A DNA stretch of 64,000 nucleotides from Seminavis robusta (taxonomy: Eukaryota > Bacillariophyta > Bacillariophyceae > Naviculales > Naviculaceae). The stretch spans positions 1 through 64,000 of the forward strand of contig CAICTM010000124.1 of the NCBI GenBank assembly GCA_903772945.1, read 5' to 3'. Below, piece by piece: positions 11,342 to 21,462 of the stretch (its first letter is position 1; each line of letters begins with the position of its first letter). The notes under the pieces are model-generated. The model saw only the letters and a list, made by a program, of their open reading frames with translations. It did no database searches and was not told where the DNA came from. A program made the position numbers and the translations under genes.

Positions 11342-13849
11342 CTAGCCTTCGATCTTTGACCAATTCTTTCGGAGACCACAGGCTTCCAAGCAACGAGCGT
11401 CCTCGCTGGAACGGAAGTAATCGGCGTACAAAGTGCACAGTCCATTCCTCGCGATGGCTTGGCACCAACCCAAAACAGGTTCACGAGGCTTGGTGATAGT
11501 AACATCGTAATAGCTGGACTTGACAGTTTGAGGACCCAAGGCATCTGGATCCTTGTTTTTGGTAAGCACCAAATCACGGGCTCGGGCTGCCATAATCGTA
11601 GCATCCTTGCGAAATAGTGCTGCTGGGTAAATTGTGTAGTCAAAGAGAGCCTTTTCAATGTCCTCTTGATCATGGAGTTGCTTCCTTTCCTTGACGCGCT
11701 CCCTATCTAATTCTCGTTCGTGCTCTTTGGAGTATCCCGGGCGACGTCCCTTGACGTGTTTCTTTCCAAGGGCCGTATTGGGTGTGTAGTTGATGAGGAA
11801 CGACTCCAAATCACCAAGTGGAAGGACCGCTTGTGGAGCCTTCGGGCAGTTCTTGGAATCAGGACTCTCGTGTTCACATACAAGACCCTTTACCATTTCT
11901 AGACGCTGTCGTTCTGTTACCATCCAGAAAAAGTTGGATCCACCTTCGATAAGAGGGGACACGGCTTCGTTCGCGTAAACCTCCGGAGACGTTGGCATTT
12001 GGAGTTCAGCAAAGAAAATCCACCACTGACCACACTCTTCCTTCTCTGCCAATCGCCGCTTGGTACTTGTACCGGCAGAGCACATGGACTTGACGCCTCC
12101 AGCACCGGACAGGGAATCAGGGATCCATGTCATGTCAAAAGAATCTCTGCAAATTTCCCAAGACGCGGGGTGGAAAAAATCTCCATGCATGCGCCATTTG
12201 GCCACCTTGCTGTTTTCTTCGCTGACGTAAGACACCCGTACAAACGAGGGGATCAAGAACGGACTCGAGGGGGCGTTCGAAATGGCAACCGTTGTACCGT
12301 CAGTGGCTTGTTCCGGGGAAGGCTTTTGGTTGACAGGGGACGCAGCAGCAGCGGCGAGATCGGCACTGGCTTGCAAGAAGGAGTTGACACTACGAATAGT
12401 GACGAGGGACGACCACTTCATTGCCACGTACAAGTCATGGTCGTCGCTGCTGATGAGATCGGGGTGAGTAGTTTTGGAAGATCCAGGTTGCTTGTTGCTC
12501 TCGTCGCCAAGGAAAGGAGGCGCCATGACCAGATCCTGCATGCGTCGCTCCATAAAGCCACTCTTAAGATCATGGCAAGTGTCTGCTGTTGAGGCACTGG
12601 CAACGACCACAACTTGGACGGGACTGGCTCGTTCTTCCACTTTGTATCCATCCTTTGGCTTTTCATTGATTGGAACGGGTGGTTTTCCTCCGCAATTGAC
12701 CAACATGGAATCCATCCATTCGGTCCACTTGGCCGGAATAGGCTCGCAGACGAGCATTTGGACACGAGCAGCGATTTGTCCAGTAGCGCACATCGAGTTG
12801 ATTTCCTTCAAGTTCCGCTCCAGATGTGAAGCAGCCGTCTCCTGCTCGGACATCCAAGGCTTGGGCCCCTTGGCGTCGATCGTGGGAGGATTGGTTTCCC
12901 AGAGAAGAGTGGTTCCACGTCCTGCGCCTACAGTATTGATAGTAAATAGAATGCGGCATCGATCCATCGCTCCAGAAGGATTGTTGTTGGCTGATCCACC
13001 GAACCAATCATTCCATAGCGTTCCTTTGCCAGTGTTGGGTCGAGCAGGACTTCCCATAGCAAGACAATTCTCCAGTAGGCGAATGTGGGATTTGACTTCC
13101 TTTTCCGGTGCTTCGTCAATCTTCAGGAAAAAGTCTTGAAATTCCTTACCACCACCAGGCTCCTCGACAAAGCGCGCAGAGACAACTCCAGAATCATCGC
13201 GTCCTTCAAAGTAGTCGGCCTTTCCGCGAGAGCGTGAGAACCGGTAAAAATATTTCTGAAAATGAACGCGATGGAAAATAGAGTGAGAAACGAACGATAA
13301 TTCCATAATTTGTGCTCCTGCAATGCAACGCTCCGATACGGGCCGAAATAATAATGAAAGGGATCAGATAGCGATTCTGATGTGTAAAGTGTCCTCAAGC
13401 GAAGGGTGACTTCGGTCTTCGGATGAACTATACTTTGTGCTAAGGTATCCTCCTATCCCCTTCCATTCGTTATCTTGCAGATTGATCCTCTTAGCAACCA
13501 CAGAACCTACCTGCAATGGACCGGTGTATTCAAACCAGTACTTGACTTCCTCGGGTGGCGTTTCGTCAAACAGTTTTTTTCGCTCTTTCAAATCCTTCAT
13601 CAGACCGCTCATGTAAGCAGGAATTCCGTCCACGCCCAAGAGACGTCGATGGGGAGTTTCTACTTTGGCAGCAGCGTTCTGAACAGGACTTCCACGGTCT
13701 GACAATGTCGTAAAGGCACTCCACAAAAAGGCTGTTGCCAATGCCAACTTGAGCACCGTCGTCATCGAAGAGGATGAACGCTGAGAGGTCATCGTTTCTT
13801 CATCTTCGTTATCTGGTCGCCGTTCTTCTGCTTTCTGCTGATCCGCCAT
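11342..13849 (-). CDS. Unrecognised type II membrane protein, 750 aa
   Basis: Minus-strand exons 13849-13511 and 13255-11342 join in phase 0 (GPLQ to KYFYRF) across a 255-bp GT-AG intron. The start ATG is at 13847-13849. A short charged N-terminus of about 28 residues is followed by one hydrophobic segment (about 30-48, VLKLALATAFLWSAF), which predicts a type II topology with a large lumenal or extracytoplasmic body. I recognise no domain. The middle part (DLYVAMKWSSLVTIRSVNSFLQ, then PFLIPSFVRVSY and later NFFWMVTERQRL) loosely recalls the layout of some eukaryotic secretory-pathway glycosyltransferases, but the acidic metal-binding motif expected there is not visible, so this is only a suggestion. 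The tail is rich in charged residues and has several Cys (WCQAIARNGLC, CLEACG). Confidence 0.8.
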
Positions 13850-14903
13850 GGTGTGGTCTCTCTACAAAACTAGTCTCTGGTATGAAATGCTATTTGAATG
13901 CTACCAAAAATGAAGAGGTGCTTTAGCAACTGGTGAATTTCGTTCACGTGAGGTTGACTGCGGTTTCGAATAAATCGACTGTCAGGACTCCCTCCAAGAT
14001 CGCCTGCAGGCGCCGTTGGGATGCGGACGGCGCCATGCAAGACTCACTGGCAATGCCTATTGCATGTGCTCCACCAAAGTTGCAAGTGAGTGAAGGGTCA
14101 TTGCATCGTTCTTGGCGCGGTTTTGTTCACCTGCTGCAACTCCTGCTTCCTGCTGCATGGGGGTATGTACCGGTACATGTATGCATGCTTTGCAAACATA
14201 CTAGCTAGTACTTTAGAAAGCTTCAAAGGGAGACTATCATCGTGCTATGTTATCAGGTGGTCAGCACCACAGCTGAGAGCCAGCAGCCATACCAGTCCAG
14301 AAGCTGTGCTGGGGTGGAAAGCAAGCAAGTTTCTATGCACAACTACTAGCTAGAGGGTTATTTTACACCGCGCTCGATTTCGGCTATCCCGTGGCTCATC
14401 AGAAGGTTTCAATTCCAATTTGGCTTGACCTGTGAGACTTTTGCTTTCCCACCCCCTGTGCTGTAAGAATGGGATCCTTTCACAACTATCGTTTTCTAGC
14501 TAGCTAGACCTGCGCTCTGTCCAACTAAATGCGTAGAGCTGCAAAGAGCCATTGAACGGGAATCGTTGGCAGCCAAATAAGCATGAGGTTTCAACGTACT
14601 AGTACATGTATAGCCATCTCCTCCTTTCCTTTCCTTTTGTCTCGGCCTCTACTAGGCGTCCAAGGCTAGTTTCCAAACTACTAGTACCGGTACCGGTACT
14701 AAATCATTACTGCCGGCTTTTTAACATAGAACACAATGGAAGGTTCGAATAGCTGACTCAGCCTCCTCCCGTTCTCACGAATGACGGCAACAAGGCCAGC
14801 TGATACCGTACCCCCCCACACAATTACCTCTTCGTATCAGCTATCATACTACTAGCTCGTTGTTGATTTCGAAGGAAACAATCATAATTGAACTGTCTAC
14901 AAC
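13850..14903. other. Intergenic
   Basis: No gene is supported. The stretch separates the divergent promoters of the 750-aa membrane protein and the FNR-like protein. It has TACCGGTACCGGTA at about 14683-14698 and several ACTAGCTAG words. Two short overlapping plus-strand frames (13933-14208, 14090-14353) have no recognisable content. Confidence 0.35.
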
Positions 14904-15847
14904 ATGATGAATTTTTTCAGCCTTGTTCTGTTGCAATTATTGGTGTCCTTGGTTGCCGTAGCATCCTTTGCGGTGGTTCCACCGGTCTCATCGTCTTCGA
15001 AACCAATTCGCTCTGCATCGCACTTGTATGCAGCTGACGGGGCGCCACAATATGACAAATTTGACGGCGTTTTGCAGCAAGCAGCTTCATGCTTCATGTA
15101 ACACTGGCAGACCCAAAGCAAGATATCCAGTTGGATTACCAACCCGGCCATGTGCTGGCTCTGGAATTGGAAGACAAATCCGATGACCTCAATGATGATG
15201 CCAAGAGAAATGGTGGCTGGATGCGTGGACCATACACTGTGAGTCGATCCTCCAAAGACTCCATTGATGTTCTCGTCCGAGTGGTGGGCAAAAAATCCAA
15301 GGCATTCTCCGAATCGCCAGAGGGAACCCCCGTGAGATTTGGGGGGAAATTCAAAGTTCCAATCCTGGTAGGGGTCAAGAAGGAGGATACCAAGTCAGTG
15401 GTTCTGGTCTCCACTGGAGTTGGCATTGGCCCCTGTGTGGGAGCCATTGAATTGGCTATGGAAGACGACAGTTTTCCGCCGATTGCCCTGTTTGCTTCGT
15501 TTCGCGATCCCGAGGATGTTGTTTACGACGACTATCTCAGCCAAATGGCCAAAGAGAATCCCACCAAGTTCCAATGGCATCCCATTGTCACCAGCGAATC
15601 TGGCAGGATCTCTAGTTGTGAAGAAAACTTGGAACATGTCTGCAACTTTGCTACGCCCGATAGTCACTACCATATGATTGGCAATGGCCAGCTGGTGAAC
15701 GAGTGGAAAGCAGGGTTGGCACAGGCTGGAGTTCCAGAAGACAAAGTGACAGTAGAACAATACTTCAATCACAAAGCGGAATCGGACCAAGGTGCAATCA
15801 ACAACATTGCCAATGCCATTGCAATGGCTTGCGCTGTTGAGGCATGA
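14904..15847 (+). CDS. FNR-like FAD/NAD(P) oxidoreductase, plastid-type presequence, frameshifted in this copy
   Basis: The first frame (14904-15101) encodes a signal peptide (about residues 4-22) ending VASF, where Phe follows the likely cleavage site as in diatom bipartite plastid presequences. It continues to DKFDGVLQQAASC and then stops at 15099. The second frame (from about 15089 to 15847) begins LHVTLADP and carries the rest of a ferredoxin-NADP reductase-like module: the FAD motif RGPYTVSR, the nucleotide-binding STGVGIGPC, and a C-terminal VEQYFNHK. The two halves fit end to end if one extra copy of the 7-bp repeat at 15085-15098 is assumed, giving about 316 aa, normal for the family. 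An alternative 59-bp intron (15025 GTATGC to 15084) also joins the frames but removes conserved sequence. Electron partner and substrate are unknown. Confidence 0.7.
15085..15098 (+). repeat. CTTCATG x2 tandem repeat at the frame break
   Basis: Two perfect copies of a 7-mer sit exactly where the reading frame of the FNR-like gene switches. Gain or loss of one unit shifts the frame, so slippage here, or collapse in assembly, is the simplest cause of the break. Confidence 0.9.
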
Positions 15848-16427
15848 TCATAACATAGACAACTCTTCTCCTTTTTACGACTTGGCAGAATCAGATTGGG
15901 CCACTCTAGCTAGCATTGATCAGTACAGGTATCCCCAAAACACGAACTTGCATCTAAAAGGCAAACGTTCCACAAAGGTACACCGTTCCTTGGCTGCGGT
16001 GCTCATATTTAGACTGATCATTCATTCCATGGGCAACCATTTTCTCAGACCCATTGCAAAGCGTTCAGTTGCCCATTAGCAGCAGCATTGCGGCAAGTGT
16101 CACCCCCGACTTCTTCGATTTAATTTTCACAGGCCCATTCATACACGTCCAAAATCGCATGTTCTCCATGTTCATTCCAGCAGGCCAAAATGCCCATGTT
16201 CTCCGCAGCTGCAGCACAGGTTTCTTCATTCCAGTTGTCTTGTCATTGTAGGATCTCAAACTGAACATTCTCTCAGTAATACGGTAGCTGAGAAGGTGTT
16301 CTCACCTTGGGAAATGATGGCTTGTGCTTCAGACGCTAACCGTGGGGCACCTCCGTGGATGCATGCATTTTTTTGTCCTGCGGGACTGATGGATACTGGA
16401 ACCGTCGTTGATCTTCTTCTATTTGCC
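15848..16427. other. Intergenic / possible 5' leader
   Basis: No separate gene. In-frame ATGs at 16314 and 16317 could extend the next protein by about 38 residues. The extension is Cys/Ala-rich with no obvious targeting signal. A CTAGCTAG word lies near 15907. Confidence 0.3.
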
Positions 16428-18063
16428 ATGGCAAGAACCGATGGAGACGATGTATACCACAACATGAACTCTTATCAGCAAACCAACTCTAATCCAACAC
16501 CCTCCACTATGGAACCCGAAGATAATGAAGGCGGTGAAGCCAGTGGTATCATCGTGTCTACAATCGACCGAACATGGGCATCAAAATCCTTGTGGAATTT
16601 CATTTGGATGAGTGTGTTCTTCAGTGCCAATCACGGGTGCGTTGTGGCTTGTTTGTCGCTTGCCACTGCTCGTCTTGGGTCAGTAGGGGCCTGGCAGAGT
16701 GGAATCTTGTATATCTTCTACACTGGATCTGCTGTCTTGGGAGCCACCTACGTTGTCAAACAGCTCGGCCCGAGAAATGCTCTGATCACGGGAATGGGAC
16801 TGTACTGTGTCTATGTCGGATGTTTCCTTGTAGCGACTCTGTCGCCGGAGATTGAAACCCCTGCGGCATTATTGGGTGCAGCCGTTGGTGGAGTGGGAGC
16901 AGGGTTCCTGTGGACGGCACAAGGTAGGTATCTGGAGGCTCTTGGTAGTGGATGAATGGAATGAATCGTGTTCTTTCTCACTTTTCTCATCTTTTCTTGT
17001 TTCTTGTCTCTATCTGCCAGGATCTTACTTTAGTAGAGCTGCAGAGGACCATGCACAAGCCCTGCAGCAGCCAGTACAAGAATCGAATCAACGGATGGCT
17101 TCCATCTTCGCCTTCTTGTACCTGGCTGAGGAAGTAGGCTTGAGGGCTCTGTCAACACTCTTGCTGGGACAAGGATTGTCCTGGTCGGTGGTATTTGGCA
17201 GTTACAGTGCTGTGACAGTGCTGTCTACGTTTTGTATGGTCTTTGTCCGTGATTATCCGACCACCAGCAACTTGAGTGTGTCAACTGCAGAGGAGGAAAC
17301 AAACACACAATCTACTGGTACTGGTCCATCTTCTTCGGTATGGTACAAGGTGACGGCCGCTTGGCAGCTTATGCGAAATGATCCCAAGATGAAATATATG
17401 ATTGGTTTAAATGCCGTCTTTGGTTTTGCTGCGGCCTTTCTCAATTCTTATGTCAACGGAGAGGTGGTGGGTGTGGTCACCAATGATCCGCAAGCCAAAA
17501 GTGTGGGCATATTCAATGCTTGGGTCTCTTGTGTGGCAGCCGCCATGAGTCTGCTTTTTGGACGTGTCTCCAAGAAAGTTGGCAATGGCCCCGTACTGAT
17601 TCTGGGGGCCCTGTGTTTCTTTGGGGTCGTATTTCCCTTTGTCATTATCCCCAATACGCGTCAGTGGGGTGTCGCTCTGCTCATTTTCATTTACACCTGT
17701 CATGGATGTGGACGAGCCACCTTTGAGGGGACACTCAAGGCAACTTTTGCAGACTATTTTGCCTACGAAAAGGAGGGAGCCTTTGCTTGTATTATCTTGC
17801 AGAATGGGTTGGCGGGGGCCATTGGCTACATCTTGACTTTTACGCTGCTGTGTTCGAAAGAGAGTCGATACTGCATTGCCTACAGCAACGGAAGTTTGCA
17901 CGATGTGTTGTCCTTTGAGCTGCTCGTCATTGTTTCAGCTATGGCAGCCATTGGCGGGTACTGGCGAGCATCAAGCTTGCGCCAGGCGGAGATAAGGGCC
18001 ATGGAAGCAGCAGCAGCGACGTCCGAAGACACTGCTATGATTCCATCCGCAGAGACGGAGTGA
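16428..18063 (+). CDS. UNC93-like major facilitator superfamily membrane protein
   Basis: Exons 16428-16923 and 17021-18063 give 512 aa; the 97-bp intron is GT-AG. The junction completes GFLWTAQGSYFSRAAEDHA, the conserved loop of UNC93/UNC93-like proteins (WTAQG-Y), which fixes the family. After an acidic cytosolic N-terminus (about 50 residues), hydrophobic segments recur through the protein in the MFS pattern of two six-helix halves, with a hydrophilic central loop at about 270-305. The C-terminus is short and acidic. UNC93 proteins in animals regulate channels or receptor trafficking; transport substrates are not established for protist members. The start at 16428 was chosen for its CCATGG context; 16314 is possible. 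Confidence 0.85.
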
Positions 18064-18954
18064 CGAGCGCAGAATGATCTGATGGAAATTGAGGATCAAG
18101 TTGTCTGGACGTTCTGCCCCGGTTGCACCTCCGTAAAATGTCAACCGGAAGCTCGCGGCAATCATTCCAAGCGAAGTCGCAATGATCTAGCTAGTAGACC
18201 TAGCCATGGAGCAAGCTTGCGGTGCATTTTTGAGATGTTGGCTGCGTCTCCTTTCCCATCGCCGATGCCTTTGCTGACCTCAGACGAACAAATACTGGTA
18301 GCTACGGTATGTGTTCGTAGATTCAGGAGATGACAGGCTCCTGGAGCTTCAAACAGACCGATATATCTAGGACTCCTCTATGTGTCCGGTAGTAGCAACT
18401 AGTCTAGCTTCTATTCTCCAGCACACTCCATCAACGGTCGCCTTCAGTAGACTACCGTGCTTTTCTTCTCCGAATACTGGAGGAAGTGAAAAGGAGCAAC
18501 GGAAACTTATAGTTTGACATAAGACAGGACGACACGATCGGCAGCGAAAGGAGGGGGTGAAGGATGGTCTTCAAGGACGCCATATCGGCACCTCTCCTCC
18601 GCAACTGTTTCGAAGCAAGAGCTTGCTACAACATGTACTGGTACCTGGTGGTCCACCGACGTCAAAAAGTCCATAGGTAAGTCTCGCAGATGCTTCCAAC
18701 TCACTACCGGTACCGCTGCATGTTAACCTGACCTGCGCTGTTTTAGCCGCCCGCGGAAATTCCACAGTTACTGAGTATAGGTGCAACTACACATCCAACT
18801 ACCCCATCGACTAACATAATGCTGACTACGTTGACATTTGCTTGTTTGCTTAGCGGAACTCTGGTCTAATATATTTTTACAATAAGAAAACCACTATGCA
18901 CTAGCGCCCGTTCTTTCTCGTCTTGCTTCAACACGCTCTGAAGTTGCAATCAAC
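18064..18954. other. Intergenic between convergent genes
   Basis: Nothing gene-like is visible. It holds the 3' flanks of the UNC93-like and antenna genes and a TACCGGTA word near 18708. Confidence 0.35.
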
Positions 18955-19554
18955 TTAGAGGGAAGGGATGAGAGAAACTCCAAGCTTTTCGTGAACCATA
19001 AGGGCGAGGATTCCCATTTGGGCGGCACGTCCTTGGTTCAATTCGATGGCACGCTTCTGAAGCTTGGTCTCCTCATCAAAAGTATCCCATCCGTAGTCAA
19101 GGGCACCGTTGCGGAAGTCACCGACGTGTTCGTTTCCAGTGTTGGCAATGTCTTTCATGACGAAAAGCTCCAAGAATCCAATGAATCCAATAGTTTGGAT
19201 CTTTCCGCTATCAGGGATGGCAGAAAGGGCATCGAATCCAGCGGGGATATCAGCGAACTTGGTTCCATCAAGGGCAATGTCACCGGGCAGACGGATTCCG
19301 GCGGCAGTGACGAGGTAACCAACAACGGCAAGCATACAGATGCGTCCGTGCTTGATCTCAACATATCGGAGACGTTCAAAGTTGTTGACATCAGATCGTG
19401 CGGCAATTCCAATGGGATCGAAGAATCCAAGAGGGGGCTGGGCTCCGAGTTCACCTTCGAAGGCCATGTTCAAGGCAGTGCTGGTAGCAGCCTGCTTGGC
19501 AGGTGCGAAAGCGGCCGCAGAGGCGATAAGGGTGGCGATGATGGCGGTCTTCAT
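18955..19554 (-). CDS. Fucoxanthin-chlorophyll a/c-binding light-harvesting protein
   Basis: Single-exon gene of 199 aa starting at the ATG 19552-19554; upstream in-frame codons are not part of a plausible presequence. The N-terminus MKTAIIATLIASAAAFAPAK is a diatom bipartite plastid leader: signal peptide, the 'AFAP' cleavage motif with Phe at +1, then a short transit peptide ending near LNMAFEGELG. The mature part shows the LHC helix-1 motif (RLRYVEIKHGRICMLAVVGY, with the Glu and His that bind chlorophyll and pair with Arg) and helix 3 (RAIELNQGRAAQMGILALMVHE). It has three membrane helices in the thylakoid and harvests blue-green light. Family Lhcf is likely; Lhcf versus Lhcr was not tested by phylogeny. 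It is transcribed divergently from the glutaredoxin gene. Confidence 0.96.
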   Translation of the reverse strand: MKTAIIATLIASAAAFAPAKQAATSTALNMAFEGELGAQPPLGFFDPIGIAARSDVNNFERLRYVEIKHGRICMLAVVGYLVTAAGIRLPGDIALDGTKFADIPAGFDALSAIPDSGKIQTIGFIGFLELFVMKDIANTGNEHVGDFRNGALDYGWDTFDEETKLQKRAIELNQGRAAQMGILALMVHEKLGVSLIPSL

Positions 19555-19941
19555 GTTTGGATATCGTTTGCAAATCTCGAGAAATTGTGAGGAAGGATGG
19601 TAGAGGCGAGGGCAAGCAAGTTGAGGCTCGATCTGATGAGCAACCAGCGATGCAAACCACGGATGCAACCACCGATGCAAGTTGAGGATTGGCTTCGGTG
19701 GCCCAAATCTCTTCGTTTCGCAGGCCAGCATCTTGAAGTTTCCTTAGTGCGTATCTTGAGTCGTCAATCATCCGTGACCAATCTTACGTGACGCATGAAA
19801 CGTGAATAACTGACTTTATGGACTCCCGTGATCTTTCGAGTTCTCTTCTTTTGGCTTCGTCTTCGCTTCCGCTGCACTTCAAACACAAACCACAAACCAC
19901 ATACATCAAGAAGGTAATAGAGACGAGAAGCAATCAACACG
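19555..19941. promoter_or_regulatory. Shared divergent intergenic region (antenna gene / glutaredoxin)
   Basis: Only 387 bp separate two divergent start codons, so both promoters must lie here or overlap the genes. No TATA box or named light-response element could be assigned by eye. A short tandem repeat lies at 19640-19680 on the antenna side. Confidence 0.5.
19640..19680 (+). repeat. Imperfect 12-13 bp tandem repeat (about 3 copies)
   Basis: Units GCAACCAGCGAT, GCAAACCACGGAT and GCAACCACCGAT follow one another, 85-125 bp upstream of the antenna start codon. They may be repeated factor-binding sites or chance slippage. Confidence 0.75.
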
Positions 19942-20958
19942 ATGAGCACCCAACAAGTTTTGGACTTGACATCGGCGCCTCCGTCTGGCAAGAAGGCTGT
20001 CTTGCTGTTTTGGGCTCCGTGGCATGAAGCTTCCGTGGAAGACGGTACAATGGGGCAGGTCCTGAAGGCATTGGCGAGCAGTTCTGCCTCGGATTCCAGT
20101 ATTATTTTTGGCCGCGTGGAAGCCGAGCAAGTCCAAGAATTGACTGATAAGTACGGTGTGACGGCAGTTCCAACGTTTGTCCTGCTGGATGCTGGTGGTG
20201 GCGTGATGGCGCGGCTAGAAGGAGATGAAGATGTCGCCGGTGTCACACAGGCGGTCCAGAATTTGATTCAAGCGGCTGCTCCTACGACGAGTGCCGTCGA
20301 GACGAGCAAACCAGGCCCTACGCCCGAGGAACGATTGACGCAGAGACTGGACAAACTGATTCGATCTTCCGGCGTCATGGTCTTTATGAAGGGAGAACCA
20401 AAAGCACCACGATGTGGATTTTCGCGGCAAATCGTAGGACTGCTGGAAGAAGAAAAGATACCCTTTGGTAGCTTTGATATTTTATCGGATGAAGACGTAC
20501 GACAAGGACTCAAGAAACATTCCAATTGGCCTACATATCCTCAACTATACGTCAATGGAGATCTTGTCGGAGGCCTGGATATTGTCAAGGAAATGAAAGA
20601 AGACGGAGCTCTCCGAGAACAATTGGGCATTAGCGAACATGACATTGCAACAACATCTCTCGACGAACGACTTGGCCAATTGGTTCGACGTCACAAAATC
20701 ATGCTCTTTATGAAGGGTCTCCCATCGGCTCCTCGCTGTGGATTTTCACGACAAATTGTGGAGCTACTGAACGACATGGGTGTCAGCTACGACACGTTCA
20801 ACATTTTGGAAGACGAAGAGGTTCGACAAGGTCTCAAAAAGTATTCGGATTGGCCAACGTACCCACAGCTATACGTCAATGGAGATTTGGTGGGAGGTTT
20901 GGATATTGTCAAAGAGTTGGTCGAATCGGGTGAAATGGATTCCATGTTGGATGGGTAG
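19942..20958 (+). CDS. GLRX3: PICOT-type monothiol glutaredoxin (Trx-Grx-Grx)
   Basis: Single exon, 338 aa. Residues 1 to about 105 form a thioredoxin-like domain in which the usual CGPC site is replaced by WAPWHEAS, so it lacks redox cysteines, as in GLRX3/Grx3/Grx4. Two monothiol glutaredoxin domains follow (about 125-225 and 235-335), each with the CGFS active site (near residues 157 and 266), the WPTYPQLYVNGDLVGGLDI glutathione/Fe-S-binding segment and a conserved FMKG. The two Grx domains are nearly identical in places. Such proteins bind glutathione-ligated [2Fe-2S] clusters and traffic iron in cytosol and nucleus. No presequence is seen. One-Grx versus two-Grx forms vary by lineage. 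Confidence 0.95.
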   Translation: MSTQQVLDLTSAPPSGKKAVLLFWAPWHEASVEDGTMGQVLKALASSSASDSSIIFGRVEAEQVQELTDKYGVTAVPTFVLLDAGGGVMARLEGDEDVAGVTQAVQNLIQAAAPTTSAVETSKPGPTPEERLTQRLDKLIRSSGVMVFMKGEPKAPRCGFSRQIVGLLEEEKIPFGSFDILSDEDVRQGLKKHSNWPTYPQLYVNGDLVGGLDIVKEMKEDGALREQLGISEHDIATTSLDERLGQLVRRHKIMLFMKGLPSAPRCGFSRQIVELLNDMGVSYDTFNILEDEEVRQGLKKYSDWPTYPQLYVNGDLVGGLDIVKELVESGEMDSMLDG

Positions 20959-21462
20959 TCTATCTGGCTAGCTAGTCTTGTAGAATGCGGTCAATAGTGG
21001 ATATTTTATTCACTTGCAGTCTTCACCTACAGCTAGCTAGCTAGCTAGAGACGCGTACTTTTTCGGACACGTGTTGGCACACCATGCATGGTGAGACCTC
21101 ATGCCCAGATGCCAACTCGAGGACTTGCTAGCTACATGTACGACACCATTATGTTTGCTGCGTACGGTGGATATAGACTACCGGTACCAATGAGATTCTT
21201 TAACTTATTAGCGGGTGTAACATTGAATAGAGAATTACTTACTTTTTGTACATCGAAAACATGGAAATATAATGGTACGGGAATACTGTACATTGACCAG
21301 GAAAGGATATATATATATAGTATCATGCGGTAACATGCACATTCGTGGATATGGTTTCTGCAACGCAACCTACACAAAAAAGAACGTCCAACCAATAAAA
21401 CGTAGAAAACATACAAGCCACTACTTCCACTACTGCTCCACTCTTGTTTTGGTTTTGCTCTT
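20959..21462. other. Intergenic, convergent 3' ends
   Basis: No gene. It contains GCTAGCTAGCTAGCTAG near 21032 and a short (TA)n run near 21310. Confidence 0.35.

Noticed and set aside
15025-15084. Short intron as the explanation for the FNR-like frame change
   Set aside because: A GTATGC...CAAGCAG intron would join the frames but deletes DKFDGVLQQ, which looks like conserved FNR sequence; 59 bp is also shorter than all other introns here. Kept only as an alternative.
16296-16427. N-terminal extension of the UNC93-like protein
   Set aside because: Open in frame from 16314 but without targeting features; the CCATGG start at 16428 is better. RNA 5' ends would decide.
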